A stretch of 64,000 nucleotides of DNA from Vicinamibacterales bacterium (GCA_041394705.1 JAWKHS010000016.1:62001-126000), one strand, 5' to 3'; numbered from the stretch's first letter, positions 16,411 through 24,583 are shown. Made by a program: numbers and translations. The notes: generated by a model from the sequence alone, not told the origin.

Positions 16411-17150
16411 GCCGCCGTCAGGACCACCGGGGCGCCGCGCGTGACGACCAGGGTGTGCTCGAAGTGGGACGAGAGGCTGCCGTCGGCGGTCCGCATCGTC
16501 CAGCCATCGCCCCCGGGCACCGGCGTGGGAGAACCGGCGCTGACCATCGGCTCGATCGTGATCACCATGCCGTCGGCGAGGACGTCGGCCTGCCAGGGGT
16601 CGAACTGGTTCGGCACCGTCGGCTCTTCGTGGATCCTGCGTCCCACACCGTGGCCCGTGAGCCCCCGCACGCCGGCGAAGCCGTAGCGGCGCACCTCGCG
16701 GTCCACGGCGCGGCCGATGGCGTTCACCTTCGTCCCGGCCCGCACGACGCCCAGGCCCGCCTCGAACGCCGCGCGCGCGCACGCCACGAGCCGCCGGGCC
16801 TCGTCGCCGCCGTCGCCGGCGATGACGCTCCTGGCCGCGTCGGCCACGTAGCCGTCCTTCTCGAGCGTGACGTCCAGCTTCACCAGGTCGCCGGACCGGA
16901 TCGCCCGGGGCCCTGGCACCCCGTGCACGATCTCGTCGTTCAGGCTGATGAGCACCGTGCCCGGGAAGCCGTACTCGATCGCGGGGGCCGACCGCGCGCC
17001 CTCGGCCTTCAGGACGCCGGCGGCGATCCGGTCGAGCGCGCCGGTCGTGACGCCGGGCCGCAGGTGCGCCTCGAGCGTGTCGAGCACCAGCCGGGTGACG
17101 CGCGCCACCTCCCGCAGCCCCTCCCAGTCGTCCGACGACTCAATCGACAT
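16407..17150 (-). CDS. map: Methionine aminopeptidase, type I
   Basis: This 247-residue protein removes initiator Met from nascent proteins. All five metal ligands are visible: Asp in KLDVT, Asp in VADAAR, His in GHGVGR, Glu in ITIEPM and Glu in SSHFEHT. The substrate-contact His is in DEIVHGVPG. Its length matches the bacterial type I enzyme without an N-terminal zinc extension. It sits away from the ribosomal-protein context of the housekeeping map gene and is coupled to a hydrolase gene, so it may be a second copy. A housekeeping role cannot be excluded. Confidence 0.95.
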   Translation of the reverse strand: MSIESSDDWEGLREVARVTRLVLDTLEAHLRPGVTTGALDRIAAGVLKAEGARSAPAIEYGFPGTVLISLNDEIVHGVPGPRAIRSGDLVKLDVTLEKDGYVADAARSVIAGDGGDEARRLVACARAAFEAGLGVVRAGTKVNAIGRAVDREVRRYGFAGVRGLTGHGVGRRIHEEPTVPNQFDPWQADVLADGMVITIEPMVSAGSPTPVPGGDGWTMRTADGSLSSHFEHTLVVTRGAPVVLTAA

Positions 17151-17204
17151 CGCAACCTCCGTGAAGAACGTACGCCGCCCGCCCGGCGCCGGCCGGGGCG
17201 GGCA

Positions 17205-17693
17205 TCAGGCGCTCCAGTCGGGCCGGAGCACGAGCTCCTCGATGCGGTACGCGTGCAGGAAGTCGTGGAGCGCCGCGTGCCGGAACAGGATGAAGACCGA
17301 GTAGCGGGCGTACTCGGGATGACGGGCGGGCCGCGCCCAGTCCGACGGGGACAACGTCCGAAGCCGCGCGACCAGGCGGGCCCTGTCGCTCACGAAACGG
17401 TCGAGCGATCCGGCCAGGTCCATGCGCAACAGCAGGTCGTCCGGGTCGGCGTCGCCGGGGAGATACGGCGTGAAGGCGGGCTCGGGCGATGCGAGCATGG
17501 CGTCGAGCCGGTCGAAGAACAGGCCGTGGACGTGCGCCAGGTGGCAGGCGTGCTCGTGGATCGACCAGCGGCCGGCCGCGGGCCGTCGCGTCAGGACATC
17601 CGGCGCGGCTTCGCGGACCAGCGGGACGACGACCTCGGGCGCGCGCTCCAGCGCGTCCACGACGGCCGTGGTGGAGGACGGCAGGGGGAGCAT
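17205..17693 (-). CDS. DinB-like four-helix-bundle protein
   Basis: This 162-residue protein fits the DinB/YfiT superfamily (DUF664/DinB_2): a helical layout with His at IHEHACHLAHVH (about residues 45-55) and HDFLHAYRIEEL near the end, the usual metal-binding triad positions. Relatives include bacillithiol and mycothiol transferases, but many members have no known reaction. The start is the ATG at 17693. On the minus strand a TATGAT box ends 8 nt upstream, and there is no ribosome-binding site, so the transcript is probably leaderless. It diverges from the flavoprotein gene with only 27 bp between them. Confidence 0.78.
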   Translation of the reverse strand: MLPLPSSTTAVVDALERAPEVVVPLVREAAPDVLTRRPAAGRWSIHEHACHLAHVHGLFFDRLDAMLASPEPAFTPYLPGDADPDDLLLRMDLAGSLDRFVSDRARLVARLRTLSPSDWARPARHPEYARYSVFILFRHAALHDFLHAYRIEELVLRPDWSA

Positions 17694-17701
17694 CGGGGGC
17701 C

Positions 17702-17711
17702 ATCATAGAAT
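17702..17711. promoter_or_regulatory. Overlapping divergent -10 boxes
   Basis: The minus-strand box TATGAT (17702-17707) and the plus-strand box TAGAAT (17706-17711) share two base pairs. They lie 8 nt and 9 nt before the ATGs at 17693 and 17721. Each -35 region would lie in the other gene, so the two promoters cannot be occupied together. Both transcripts would be leaderless. Confidence 0.5.
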
Positions 17712-17720
17712 GAGCCACCG

Positions 17721-19679
17721 ATGTCCATCGCCGCGCTGCCGGGGCCCCTTCCCTGGCCGTATCCCGTCGAGTACCAGAAGGTCGAACGGCAGGACGCCGA
17801 CGTGCTCGTGATCGGCGGAGGCGCGTCCGGGTGCTTCGCGGCCATGGGGGCGGCCAGCCGGGGCGCGCGCGTCATCCTCTGGGAGAAGGCGGCGACGATG
17901 ACGAGCGGCGCCATGGGGTCGGGCTGCGACCACTGGGAGATGGCCGCCACGAATCCCTGCTCGCGCGTCACTCCCGAAGAGCTGGCCGACGCGATGGTGC
18001 GGATGCACCACGGCTACAACAACGGCATCTCGCACTACATCGAGGCCCGCGAGGGGTGGGACCGGCTGCTCGACCTCGAGAAGTACGGCGCCAAGATCCG
18101 TGACACGGACGACGACTTCAAGGGCGCCGATTTCCGTGACGACGCCACGAAGCTGATGTTCGCGTACGACTACGTGAACCGCTTCACGCTGCGCGTGTGG
18201 GGCACGACCTTCAAGCGCGCGATGTACCGGGGCGCCAAGATCCTGAAGGCCAGGGTCGTGGACCGCACGATGGGCGCGGGCCTCCTCACCGAGGGCGGGC
18301 GCATGGGCGCCCGCGTCGTGGGCGCGGTCGCCCTGAACGGCCGGACCGGGAAGCTCACGGTGTGCCGGGCGAAAGCCGTCGTGTTCTGCATGTCGCGGCC
18401 GACGCGTCTGTGGCTCTTCGCACCGGGCGCCACCGGCATCTCGGAGTTCCGTCCGCCGCAGTGCACGGGCGACGGCCACGCGATGGCGTGGCGGGTGGGC
18501 GGACAGTTCACCATGCTCGAGAAGTCGCTGCGCGGCGAGTGGTCGGGCCTCAGGAGCTTTCCGCCCTACTCCACCGGCAACAACCACAACACGTGGTACG
18601 CCTGCACGATGGTGGACGCCACGGGCCGGACCATTCCCTGGCTCGACCGCGACGGCCGCGAGCTGACGACGGTGGACGAGCGCTATCGGCCCTCCCCCGG
18701 CCAGAAGTTCTACATGAAGGGCGGCGGTGAGCCGGACTTCCCCTTCTACGAGTTCCAGGGGCCCGAGACGATGCCCGTCGAGGAGGCCGTGAAGCAGGGC
18801 TACAAGCTGCCCTTCTACGCGGACCTCACGGCGATGCCCGAGATGGAGCGCAAGGTCATCTGGGGGATGATGGTCGGCAACGAGGGCAAGACGCGCACGC
18901 CCGTCTACGGCGAATACAACGCCAAGGGATTCGACCCGGGCCGGCACGTGCTCCAGAGCTACGGCGACGGGTGGCGCTCGGGTCAGTTCCTGCCGCAGGA
19001 GCGCCAGTTCTTCGGGATTCCTGGCGGGATGGTCAACGACTGGCGGCTGATGACGAACCTTACAGGCCTCTTCGCGGCGGGCGACGTGCTGTTCGCCTCC
19101 GACTGCGTCGGTCACGCAGCCGCGACCGGCCACTACGCGGGCCGCCATGCCGCCGCATTCGCGGCCGCGTACGGCGAGGTGGTCCTCCACGAGCCGCAGG
19201 TGGAGGCCGAGCGCGCCCGGCTGTACGAGCCGCTCACGCGGACGACGGGCATCAGCTGGCAGGCGCTGGCCGAGGCCATCACGCGCGTGATGCAGAACTA
19301 CTGCGGCGCCGTGAAGAGCGACGATCTGCTGCACGAAGGGCTCCGGGGCCTCGACGAGCTCTGGGCGAACGAGGCCCGGCGCCTCGTGGCGAAGAACCCG
19401 CACGATCTCCTGCGCGCCCAGGAGACGCTGAACGTCCTGACCAACGCCGAGCTCGTCATCCAGTCGTGCCTGGCCCGGAAGGCCAGCTCGAAGGAGCTGC
19501 AGTTCCAGCGGCTGGACTATCCCGATCTGGATCCGCCCGAGTGGCACCGCTTCGTGACGGTGCAGCGGGACGCCGCCGGCGTGCAGGTGGGGTCGCTGCC
19601 CATCGACTACTACGGCGACGTCACCGCGAGCTACGAGGCCAACAACGCCGACTACATCCGCGAGGAGGCGGCCCGATGA
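17721..19679 (+). CDS. FAD-dependent fumarate-reductase/AprA-like flavoprotein subunit
   Basis: This 652-residue flavoprotein has the Rossmann motif VLVIGGGASGCFAAMGAA (about residues 29-46) followed by the acidic ILWEKA, a middle capping domain, and the C-terminal FAD motif TGLFAAGDVLFASDCVGHAAATGHYAGRHAAAF. The C-terminal helical region resembles AprA/SdhA-type subunits. Arg and His residues needed for substrate can be proposed but not fixed. The next gene, overlapping by ATGA, is a ferredoxin, so the complex passes electrons between FAD and iron-sulfur clusters. No APS-reduction genes (sat, aprB proper, qmo) are visible, so I do not call it AprA. The substrate is unknown. It is cytoplasmic, with no signal peptide. 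Confidence 0.85.
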   Translation: MSIAALPGPLPWPYPVEYQKVERQDADVLVIGGGASGCFAAMGAASRGARVILWEKAATMTSGAMGSGCDHWEMAATNPCSRVTPEELADAMVRMHHGYNNGISHYIEAREGWDRLLDLEKYGAKIRDTDDDFKGADFRDDATKLMFAYDYVNRFTLRVWGTTFKRAMYRGAKILKARVVDRTMGAGLLTEGGRMGARVVGAVALNGRTGKLTVCRAKAVVFCMSRPTRLWLFAPGATGISEFRPPQCTGDGHAMAWRVGGQFTMLEKSLRGEWSGLRSFPPYSTGNNHNTWYACTMVDATGRTIPWLDRDGRELTTVDERYRPSPGQKFYMKGGGEPDFPFYEFQGPETMPVEEAVKQGYKLPFYADLTAMPEMERKVIWGMMVGNEGKTRTPVYGEYNAKGFDPGRHVLQSYGDGWRSGQFLPQERQFFGIPGGMVNDWRLMTNLTGLFAAGDVLFASDCVGHAAATGHYAGRHAAAFAAAYGEVVLHEPQVEAERARLYEPLTRTTGISWQALAEAITRVMQNYCGAVKSDDLLHEGLRGLDELWANEARRLVAKNPHDLLRAQETLNVLTNAELVIQSCLARKASSKELQFQRLDYPDLDPPEWHRFVTVQRDAAGVQVGSLPIDYYGDVTASYEANNADYIREEAAR

Positions 19680-19957
19680 GCCGGAAGGTCTTCGCCGTCG
19701 CCGACCAGGCGATCGTGGATCCGATCACGATCGTCCCGGAGCTGTGCACGGGCTGCAACCTGTGCCTGCACGTCTGTCCCGTGGACCTCTTCCTGCCGAA
19801 CGACGACAAGGGCAGCCCGCCGCACGTGCTCTATCCGGGCGAGTGCTGGTACGAAGGCAGCTGCGTGGACGTCTGCCCCGAGCCCGGCGCCATCCGCCTG
19901 AATCGCCCGCCGGCGATGCGCGTGAACTGGAAGCTGAAGGCGGATCTGGGCCGCTAG
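19676..19957 (+). CDS. Two-cluster ferredoxin partner of the flavoprotein
   Basis: This 93-residue protein has a first cluster motif CTGCNLCLHVCP (residues about 23-34), the canonical CxxCxxCxxxCP. The second half reads CWYEGSCVDVCPEPGAI, where the usual CxxC pair is C-W-Y-E: the second cysteine is replaced by Glu. Together with the following Cys residues this leaves three clear ligands, so the second site may hold a 3Fe-4S or unusually ligated cluster, unless Glu is a ligand. The gene overlaps the flavoprotein stop (ATGA) and its product is most likely the electron-transfer subunit of that complex. Its tail (RPPAMRVNWKLKADLGR) is basic. Confidence 0.88.
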   Translation: MSRKVFAVADQAIVDPITIVPELCTGCNLCLHVCPVDLFLPNDDKGSPPHVLYPGECWYEGSCVDVCPEPGAIRLNRPPAMRVNWKLKADLGR

Positions 19958-19967
19958 CCCAGGGTTC

Positions 19968-20178
19968 CAGTCGAGTTGGCGGCGTGTTCAGCCGTCGGCT
20001 CCGATGAGTCGCGTCGGTCACGTGCACCTTCCGGCGACTCGTCCTGCCGTCCAAAGCACTTCTGGGGTCCCCTCTCCCCTGTCGTGCGTGTCGCCCGCAC
20101 TCCCGGTGCACGTGTCGGATCCCCGAGCGACGACGACTCATAGTCGCTCGCCGGCCGAACACGCCGCCAACTCGACTG
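19968..20178. repeat. 211-bp inverted-repeat element between convergent genes
   Basis: The ends are a perfect 22-bp inverted repeat: CAGTCGAGTTGGCGGC... at 19968-19989 and its complement at 20157-20178, then GCCG matching after one mismatch. Further in, pieces still match in inverted orientation (ATGAGTCG, CACGTGCACC), so the whole element can fold as a long imperfect hairpin. It has no coding frame I can support. It fills the gap between the ferredoxin stop (19957) and the aminotransferase stop (20189). It looks like a MITE-like or palindromic repeat element. No target duplication is obvious. Confidence 0.7.
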
Positions 20179-20188
20179 ACGAGCGGGC

Positions 20189-21424
20189 CTACGACAGGGC
20201 ATCGAGCAGGCGATCGATGTCGGCCATGTCGTTGTAGACCGACGGCGCGATGCGCATCCAGTACTTCGCCAGGCGCACGTCCACCTTGGCCCGCGCCAGC
20301 TTCTTCGCGATGCCATCCATGTCGTCGTGCGCGAAGGTGACGATGGGCGACCTGCTCTCTGGCGGCGTCTGCGGCGTGAAGCCCAGGCGCGGCATCTCGG
20401 CCTGCAGCTTCCTCAGGAGCGGGATGCGGTGGGCCTCGATGTTGGCGACGCCCAGACGCTGGATGTAGGGGATCGACTCGGAGAGGGCCGCCGCCACGCT
20501 GCTCGCCACGGTGCCCAGCCTCAGGAACGTGCCGGCGGTCCTGCCGAGCGAGTAGCTGATCGCCTGCGGCGAGGCCGGGTCGGTGGGCGACCAGTGGAAC
20601 TCGAGGTCCGGCGCCGATTCGTAGCTGACATGCGGGCGCGTCACGACCGTGTCGAGCAGCGAGCCCTTGACGTACATGAAGCCAAGGCCGAAGTCGCCCA
20701 TCAGCCACTTGTAGGTGGACGTGGCGGCGAAGTCCACGCCCGTCGCTTTCACGTCGAACGGCACCGCCCCCACGCCCTGGATGATGTCGGCGTAGACGTA
20801 GGCCCCGTGCGCGTGCGCGAGGTCGCTCACGGCCTTCAGGTCGTGCTGGAAGCCGTTGTACATCGCGACGAACGACACCTCGACCAGCTTCGTGTTCCGG
20901 TCGATGACGCGTTCGAGGTCGGCCATGTGGATGCGGCCGTCGCGGGGCATCACGACGCGGACGTCGAGGCCCTGCTTCTTCCGCTCCATCAGGTGGACCA
21001 GGGCGCCCTCGAAGTGCAGGGCGTCGGTGACGACGTTGTCCCTGCCGGGCTTCAGGTCCAGCGCCTCCACCACGAAGTTCTCGCCCGTGCTCGTGTTCGG
21101 GATGAGACCGACCTCGTCCGGCGAGGCGTTGACGAGCTCGGCGAACGCCTTGCCCACCGGCGGCGTGGGCACGAACGGCCCGCCCACGGTGCTGCGCCGT
21201 CCGACGGCCGCCCGGCAGGCGTCGGCAGCCACCCGGGGCATGGGGTGAGTGAAGGCGCCGTTGATGTAGGTGATCCCGTCCGCGACGTCGAAGTCGGCCT
21301 TCCGCGGAAAGGCCGACGGCGGGCCCTGCGACGCCGCCACGGCGGTCACGCCCCGCTCCCCGAGGGCCACGGTCCCGACCGCCCCGGCCAGTCCGGTCAG
21401 TGCCTGCCGCCTGTTGATGCGCAT
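20189..21424 (-). CDS. Tat-exported class V aminotransferase (PLP-dependent)
   Basis: From the ATG at 21424 this 411-residue protein begins MRINRRQALTGLAGAVGTVALG, a twin-arginine signal, consistent with folding around PLP before export. The class V (NifS/isopenicillin N epimerase-like) fold is shown by NTSTGENF, the cofactor Asp region YADIIQGVGAVPFD (Asp then Gln) and the Schiff-base lysine in ATSTYKWLMGDFGLGF (about residue 235). Related exported proteins are annotated as cysteine desulfurase-like or epimerase-like; the reaction is unknown. A frame upstream of the signal exists but adds an Arg-rich, non-typical stretch, so it was rejected. Confidence 0.88.
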   Translation of the reverse strand: MRINRRQALTGLAGAVGTVALGERGVTAVAASQGPPSAFPRKADFDVADGITYINGAFTHPMPRVAADACRAAVGRRSTVGGPFVPTPPVGKAFAELVNASPDEVGLIPNTSTGENFVVEALDLKPGRDNVVTDALHFEGALVHLMERKKQGLDVRVVMPRDGRIHMADLERVIDRNTKLVEVSFVAMYNGFQHDLKAVSDLAHAHGAYVYADIIQGVGAVPFDVKATGVDFAATSTYKWLMGDFGLGFMYVKGSLLDTVVTRPHVSYESAPDLEFHWSPTDPASPQAISYSLGRTAGTFLRLGTVASSVAAALSESIPYIQRLGVANIEAHRIPLLRKLQAEMPRLGFTPQTPPESRSPIVTFAHDDMDGIAKKLARAKVDVRLAKYWMRIAPSVYNDMADIDRLLDALS

Positions 21425-21531
21425 GGCGGGTAGTGTGGCACGGCGCGCGGCCACCGGGGGCCGACGCCGTGGGGCCTCGCTGAGCCGGCGGGCGGCGCGT
21501 CGTGAAACACTCATGGCGGAGAGGCACGCCG

Positions 21532-21924
21532 ATGTTCGAGACGCAGGACCGCAACCGCCAGAACGCCATGGCGTTCTACGACCTGATGTTCAACCAGTGC
21601 CGGCCGCGCGCGGCCCTCGAGCAGTACGCCGGCGCCACCTACACGCAGCACAACCCGCACGTGGCGGACGGCAAGGAAGCCTTCATCGAGTACTTCGAGC
21701 GCATGGCCCGCGAGTACCCGGGCAAGCACGTGTCCTTCAAGCGCACGATCGCCGAGGGCGACTTCGTCGTGCTGCACTGCCACCAGGTGTGGCCCACCGA
21801 TGCCAGCCGGGACTGGGCCGGCATCGACATCTTCCGCTTCGACGACGAGGGACGGATCGTCGAGCACTGGGACGTCCTGCAGGTCGTCCCGGCGGACGCG
21901 CGGCACGCCAACGGCATGTTCTAG
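21532..21924 (+). CDS. SnoaL-like (NTF2 fold) protein
   Basis: This 130-residue protein has the NTF2-like pattern of the SnoaL family: an N-terminal helix (NRQNAMAFYDLMFNQCRPRAALEQY), the conserved YTQHNPHVADGKEAFIEYF motif and the strand DIFRFDDEGRIVEHWDVLQ. Family members include polyketide cyclases and many predicted ester cyclases with unknown substrates. The start is the ATG at 21532; an in-frame ATG at 21502 gives an Arg-rich start. It lies 13 bp before the methyltransferase gene and probably shares its transcript, which makes a small-molecule role plausible. Confidence 0.85.
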   Translation: MFETQDRNRQNAMAFYDLMFNQCRPRAALEQYAGATYTQHNPHVADGKEAFIEYFERMAREYPGKHVSFKRTIAEGDFVVLHCHQVWPTDASRDWAGIDIFRFDDEGRIVEHWDVLQVVPADARHANGMF

Positions 21925-21937
21925 CGGAGGCATCGGC

Positions 21938-22963
21938 GTGGTGGACGATTCCCTGACGGGCAGCCTCCGGCCGGCCGACGAGATGGCCCGCCTGCTGGGC
22001 GGCTTCCGCGTCACGCAGCTCCTGTTCACGGCGGCGGCGCTCGGGGTCGCCGACGCGCTCGCGCGCGGCCCGAAGGACGTGGAAGCGCTGGCCCGCGAGG
22101 TGGGCGCGCATCCTGGGGCGCTCCACCGGATGCTCCGCGCCCTGGCCTCGCACGGCGTCTTCCTCGAGACCTCGCCGGGATGGTTCGCGTCCACGCCGCT
22201 GGCGGACGTGCTGCGCGACGACGTGCCGGGCTCGCTGCGCCCCATGGCGCTCTCGTACGGACAGCCGTGGTGGTGGGACTCGTTCGGCCGGCTGCTCGAC
22301 GCCGTCCGGACGGGCGAGGCCGCCTTCGACCGGCTGCACGGTGAGCCCTTCTTCGCCTTTCTCGAGCGCCGGCCGGACGCCGCGGCGGTCTTCGACGCCA
22401 ACATGGCCGCCATGACCGAGGGGGAGGCCGAGGCCATCGTCGCCGCGTACCCGTTCGGCCAGGTGGACGCCGTCACCGATGTCGGCGGCGGCGGCGGCGC
22501 GCTCGTCGGCGCGCTGCTGGCGAGGTGGCCGCACCTGCGCGTCAGCCTGCTGGACCGGGCAGCGGCCCTCGAAGGTGCGCGCGCCCGCGGGCTGACCGCA
22601 CCACGATGCGTGCTCGTCGAGGGCGACTTCACCCGGTTCGTGCCGCCGGGCGCCGATGTCTATCTCCTGAAGGACGTCCTGCACGACTGGAACGACGAGC
22701 AGGCCGTGGCGATCCTTCGACGGTGCCGGACCGCGATGACCGGGGCCGCCAGGCTCCTCGTCGTGGAGCGCCTGATGCCGACGGGGAACGCGCCAGCCGC
22801 CGTCACCCACGTGGACATCACGATGCTGGTGCTCACGGGAGGCCGGGAGCGCACGCTCGAGGAGTACGCGTCCCTGCTGGAACAGGCCGACCTGGACCTG
22901 CTGCGCGCGATCGACACCCGCGCGGACCAGTCGATTCTCGAGGCGCGGATCAGCGCGACGTGA
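21938..22963 (+). CDS. O-methyltransferase (plant-type, dimerisation domain plus SAM domain)
   Basis: This 341-residue protein has an N-terminal winged-helix dimerisation domain (VTQLLFTAAALGVADALARGP, LHRMLRALASHGVFLE) and a class I SAM domain with VTDVGGGGGALVGALLARWP and the catalytic-region motif LKDVLHDWNDEQAVAILRRC. His in VLHDW is the usual general base of this family (hydroxyneurosporene/ChOMT-like). The acceptor is a hydroxylated small molecule of unknown identity. The GTG at 21938 has a GCGGAGG ribosome-binding site 7 nt upstream, which decides the start. It may form one unit with the upstream SnoaL-like gene. Confidence 0.9.
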   Translation: MVDDSLTGSLRPADEMARLLGGFRVTQLLFTAAALGVADALARGPKDVEALAREVGAHPGALHRMLRALASHGVFLETSPGWFASTPLADVLRDDVPGSLRPMALSYGQPWWWDSFGRLLDAVRTGEAAFDRLHGEPFFAFLERRPDAAAVFDANMAAMTEGEAEAIVAAYPFGQVDAVTDVGGGGGALVGALLARWPHLRVSLLDRAAALEGARARGLTAPRCVLVEGDFTRFVPPGADVYLLKDVLHDWNDEQAVAILRRCRTAMTGAARLLVVERLMPTGNAPAAVTHVDITMLVLTGGRERTLEEYASLLEQADLDLLRAIDTRADQSILEARISAT

Positions 22964-23012
22964 CGCTGTCTCCGGCTCGACTGATCCGGGCCGCCTGAAG
23001 AAGAATGCGGGG

Positions 23013-23471
23013 ATGACTGCCACGTCCGAGAGAAGCGTCCGTCTGCACCGCATCCTGAAGGCCCCGCCCGACCGCGTCTATCGCGCCTTCCTCGATCCCG
23101 AGGCCCTGGCGAAATGGCTGCCGCCGCATGGGTTCACCTGCAAGGTCCACCACCTGGAAGCGACGGTGGGTGGCACCTACCGGATGTCGTTCACGAACTT
23201 CACGACCGGCCACCGGCACTCGTTCGGCGGGACGTTCGTGGAGCTGGTCCCCAACAGCCGGATCCGCCACACCGACACGTTCGACGACCCGAACCTGCCC
23301 GGCGAGATGGAGACCACCATCTCCGTGGAGCCGTCGGTGGTCGGGACCTCTCTGCACGTCGTCCAGGCCGGCATTCCGGAGCCCATCCCCCTGGACGCCT
23401 GCTATCTGGGCTGGCGGGAGTCGCTCGAGCTGCTCCAGCAACTGGTCGAACCCGAGATCCGCGAGGGCTGA
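23013..23471 (+). CDS. AHSA1/SRPBCC-domain protein
   Basis: This 152-residue protein matches the AHSA1 family: SVRLHRILKAPPDRVYRAFLDPEALAKWLPP at the start, the mid-strand GGTYRMSFTNF and SFGGTFVELVPNSRIRHTDTFD, and a C-terminal helix (GWRESLELLQQLVEPEI). These START-like helix-grip domains form a hydrophobic pocket; many are small-molecule or stress-related, with no assigned reaction. It starts 49 bp after the methyltransferase stop, so the same transcript is possible. Confidence 0.88.
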   Translation: MTATSERSVRLHRILKAPPDRVYRAFLDPEALAKWLPPHGFTCKVHHLEATVGGTYRMSFTNFTTGHRHSFGGTFVELVPNSRIRHTDTFDDPNLPGEMETTISVEPSVVGTSLHVVQAGIPEPIPLDACYLGWRESLELLQQLVEPEIREG

Positions 23472-23504
23472 CGCCGGCGCGCCGCCGATGATGGCGATCG
23501 AGAC

Positions 23505-23938
23505 ATGACGTCCGGCGGATTGTTCGCGGGGCGGACGCGGGTGCTCGGCGCGGCGGTGGTGCTCTGCGCGGCCGTGGTGAGGTCAGCGTCAACGAGCGCT
23601 GGGACTACTTCGCCCCCGGCACGTCCGCCTCCGAGCGCGAGGCCGCGATTGCCGAGGCCGTCCGCGTGGGCGGCGGGCCGCCCGGGGTGTCGGAACCATG
23701 GATCCGCCGCGCGTTCGCACCGAACCCGAGGCTGCGCGTCCACGTCGCCACGGGACGCTACGATGCCGGCCAGTGCCTGCAGATCGCCGAGACGGTGCGG
23801 CGCCTCGAGTCGCCGCTTCGAGAGGCCTACACCACGGCCTGCTACGAGGGCGGCCACATGATGTACCTGGATGCCGCCGCCCGGGCGGCGTTCGCCGCCG
23901 ACATCTCCAGGCTCCTCCGATCCCTTCAGGAGCGCTGA
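23505..23938 (+). pseudogene. Remnant of an S10 serine carboxypeptidase-like gene
   Basis: The first 25 codons (ATG 23505, TSGGLFAGRTRVLGAAVVLC) read as a signal peptide. Near 23580 the frame breaks. In another frame 23582-23938 encodes about 118 residues with the end of an S10 peptidase: NERWDYFAPGT, the catalytic Asp region LRVHVATGRYDAGQ and the catalytic His region CYEGGHMMYLD. The roughly 350 residues that should lie between, including the GESYG serine motif, are missing. So the gene kept its export signal and C-terminus after an internal deletion with frameshift. A complete S10 gene lies at 28453-29934. The short downstream frame from GTG 23666 could still be expressed but lacks the catalytic serine. 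Confidence 0.75.
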
Positions 23939-23973
23939 GCGCGCGGCCGTCACCTGCTCGGAACCTCCGCGGG

Positions 23974-23979
23974 TATGCT
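23974..23979 (+). promoter_or_regulatory. Candidate -10 box (TATGCT)
   Basis: TATGCT lies 33 bp before the ATG at 24013, in the gap after the S10 remnant. The downstream gene has an AAGGAGG ribosome-binding site, so a normal leadered transcript is expected. No -35 was fixed. Confidence 0.35.
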
Positions 23980-24012
23980 CTACGAACCTCGTCCCCGGCA
24001 AGGAGGCACGGC

Positions 24013-24534
24013 ATGAAGAGCACGGTCCAACGCCAGACCGTCGACCTGAGCGCATACCCCGATCTGGTCGTCATCTACCTCGGCATGCGGGTCAACGCCT
24101 GGCGTGGGCTGAAGAGCCTTCTGGGCCTGGGGCCCCAGATCGACGCGGCGGGCGAGGCGGGGCCCGACGGCCTGCTCCACTGGGAGCAGAACCTGGTCTT
24201 CGGCTTCTTCCCGCTGCACGTCGGGATGCGCTGGTATTGGCGCGACTACGCGTCGATGGAGGCCTGGACGCGCTCGGCGCCGCATCGCGAGTGGTGGAAG
24301 AAATTCCTGCGGGATTCGGGCGGCACCGGCTTCTGGCACGAGACGTACTGCATGCGCGGCGGCATCGAGGCCGTCTACGACGACATGCCCGGACCGATCG
24401 GGCTCGGGAAGTTCGCGCCGGTCGTGCCGGCACGCGCACGCTCCTTCGACGCCCGGCGCCGGCTCAACCTGGAGGGCGAAGCGCCGCCGCCGCCCGAGGG
24501 CATGACCGAGCCCGAACTGCACGCCGGGGGGTGA
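24013..24534 (+). CDS. DUF4188-like protein (monooxygenase-like fold)
   Basis: This 173-residue protein has the DUF4188 pattern: LVVIYLGMRVNAWRGLKSLLGLGPQI near the start, then LHWEQNLVFGFFPLHVGMRWYWRDYASMEAWTRSAPHREWWKKFL and GFWHETYCMRGGIEAVYDDM. The text HxxWW and WHETY is typical of the ferredoxin-like dimeric alpha-beta-barrel relatives of phenylacetaldoxime dehydratase-like proteins; no reaction is proven for DUF4188. The ATG has an excellent ribosome-binding site (AAGGAGG, about 7 nt upstream). It is cytoplasmic and stands alone. Confidence 0.8.
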   Translation: MKSTVQRQTVDLSAYPDLVVIYLGMRVNAWRGLKSLLGLGPQIDAAGEAGPDGLLHWEQNLVFGFFPLHVGMRWYWRDYASMEAWTRSAPHREWWKKFLRDSGGTGFWHETYCMRGGIEAVYDDMPGPIGLGKFAPVVPARARSFDARRRLNLEGEAPPPPEGMTEPELHAGG

Positions 24535-24583
24535 GCGGCGCAGCGCCCACCTCTGCGGCCCTCCTCGTGGTGTCCGCCCTCGG

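Noticed and set aside
17721..19957. Adenylylsulfate reductase AprAB
   Set aside because: The architecture is similar, but no sat, qmo or dsr genes are near and the ferredoxin lacks the AprB pattern, so only a general flavoprotein-ferredoxin call is made.
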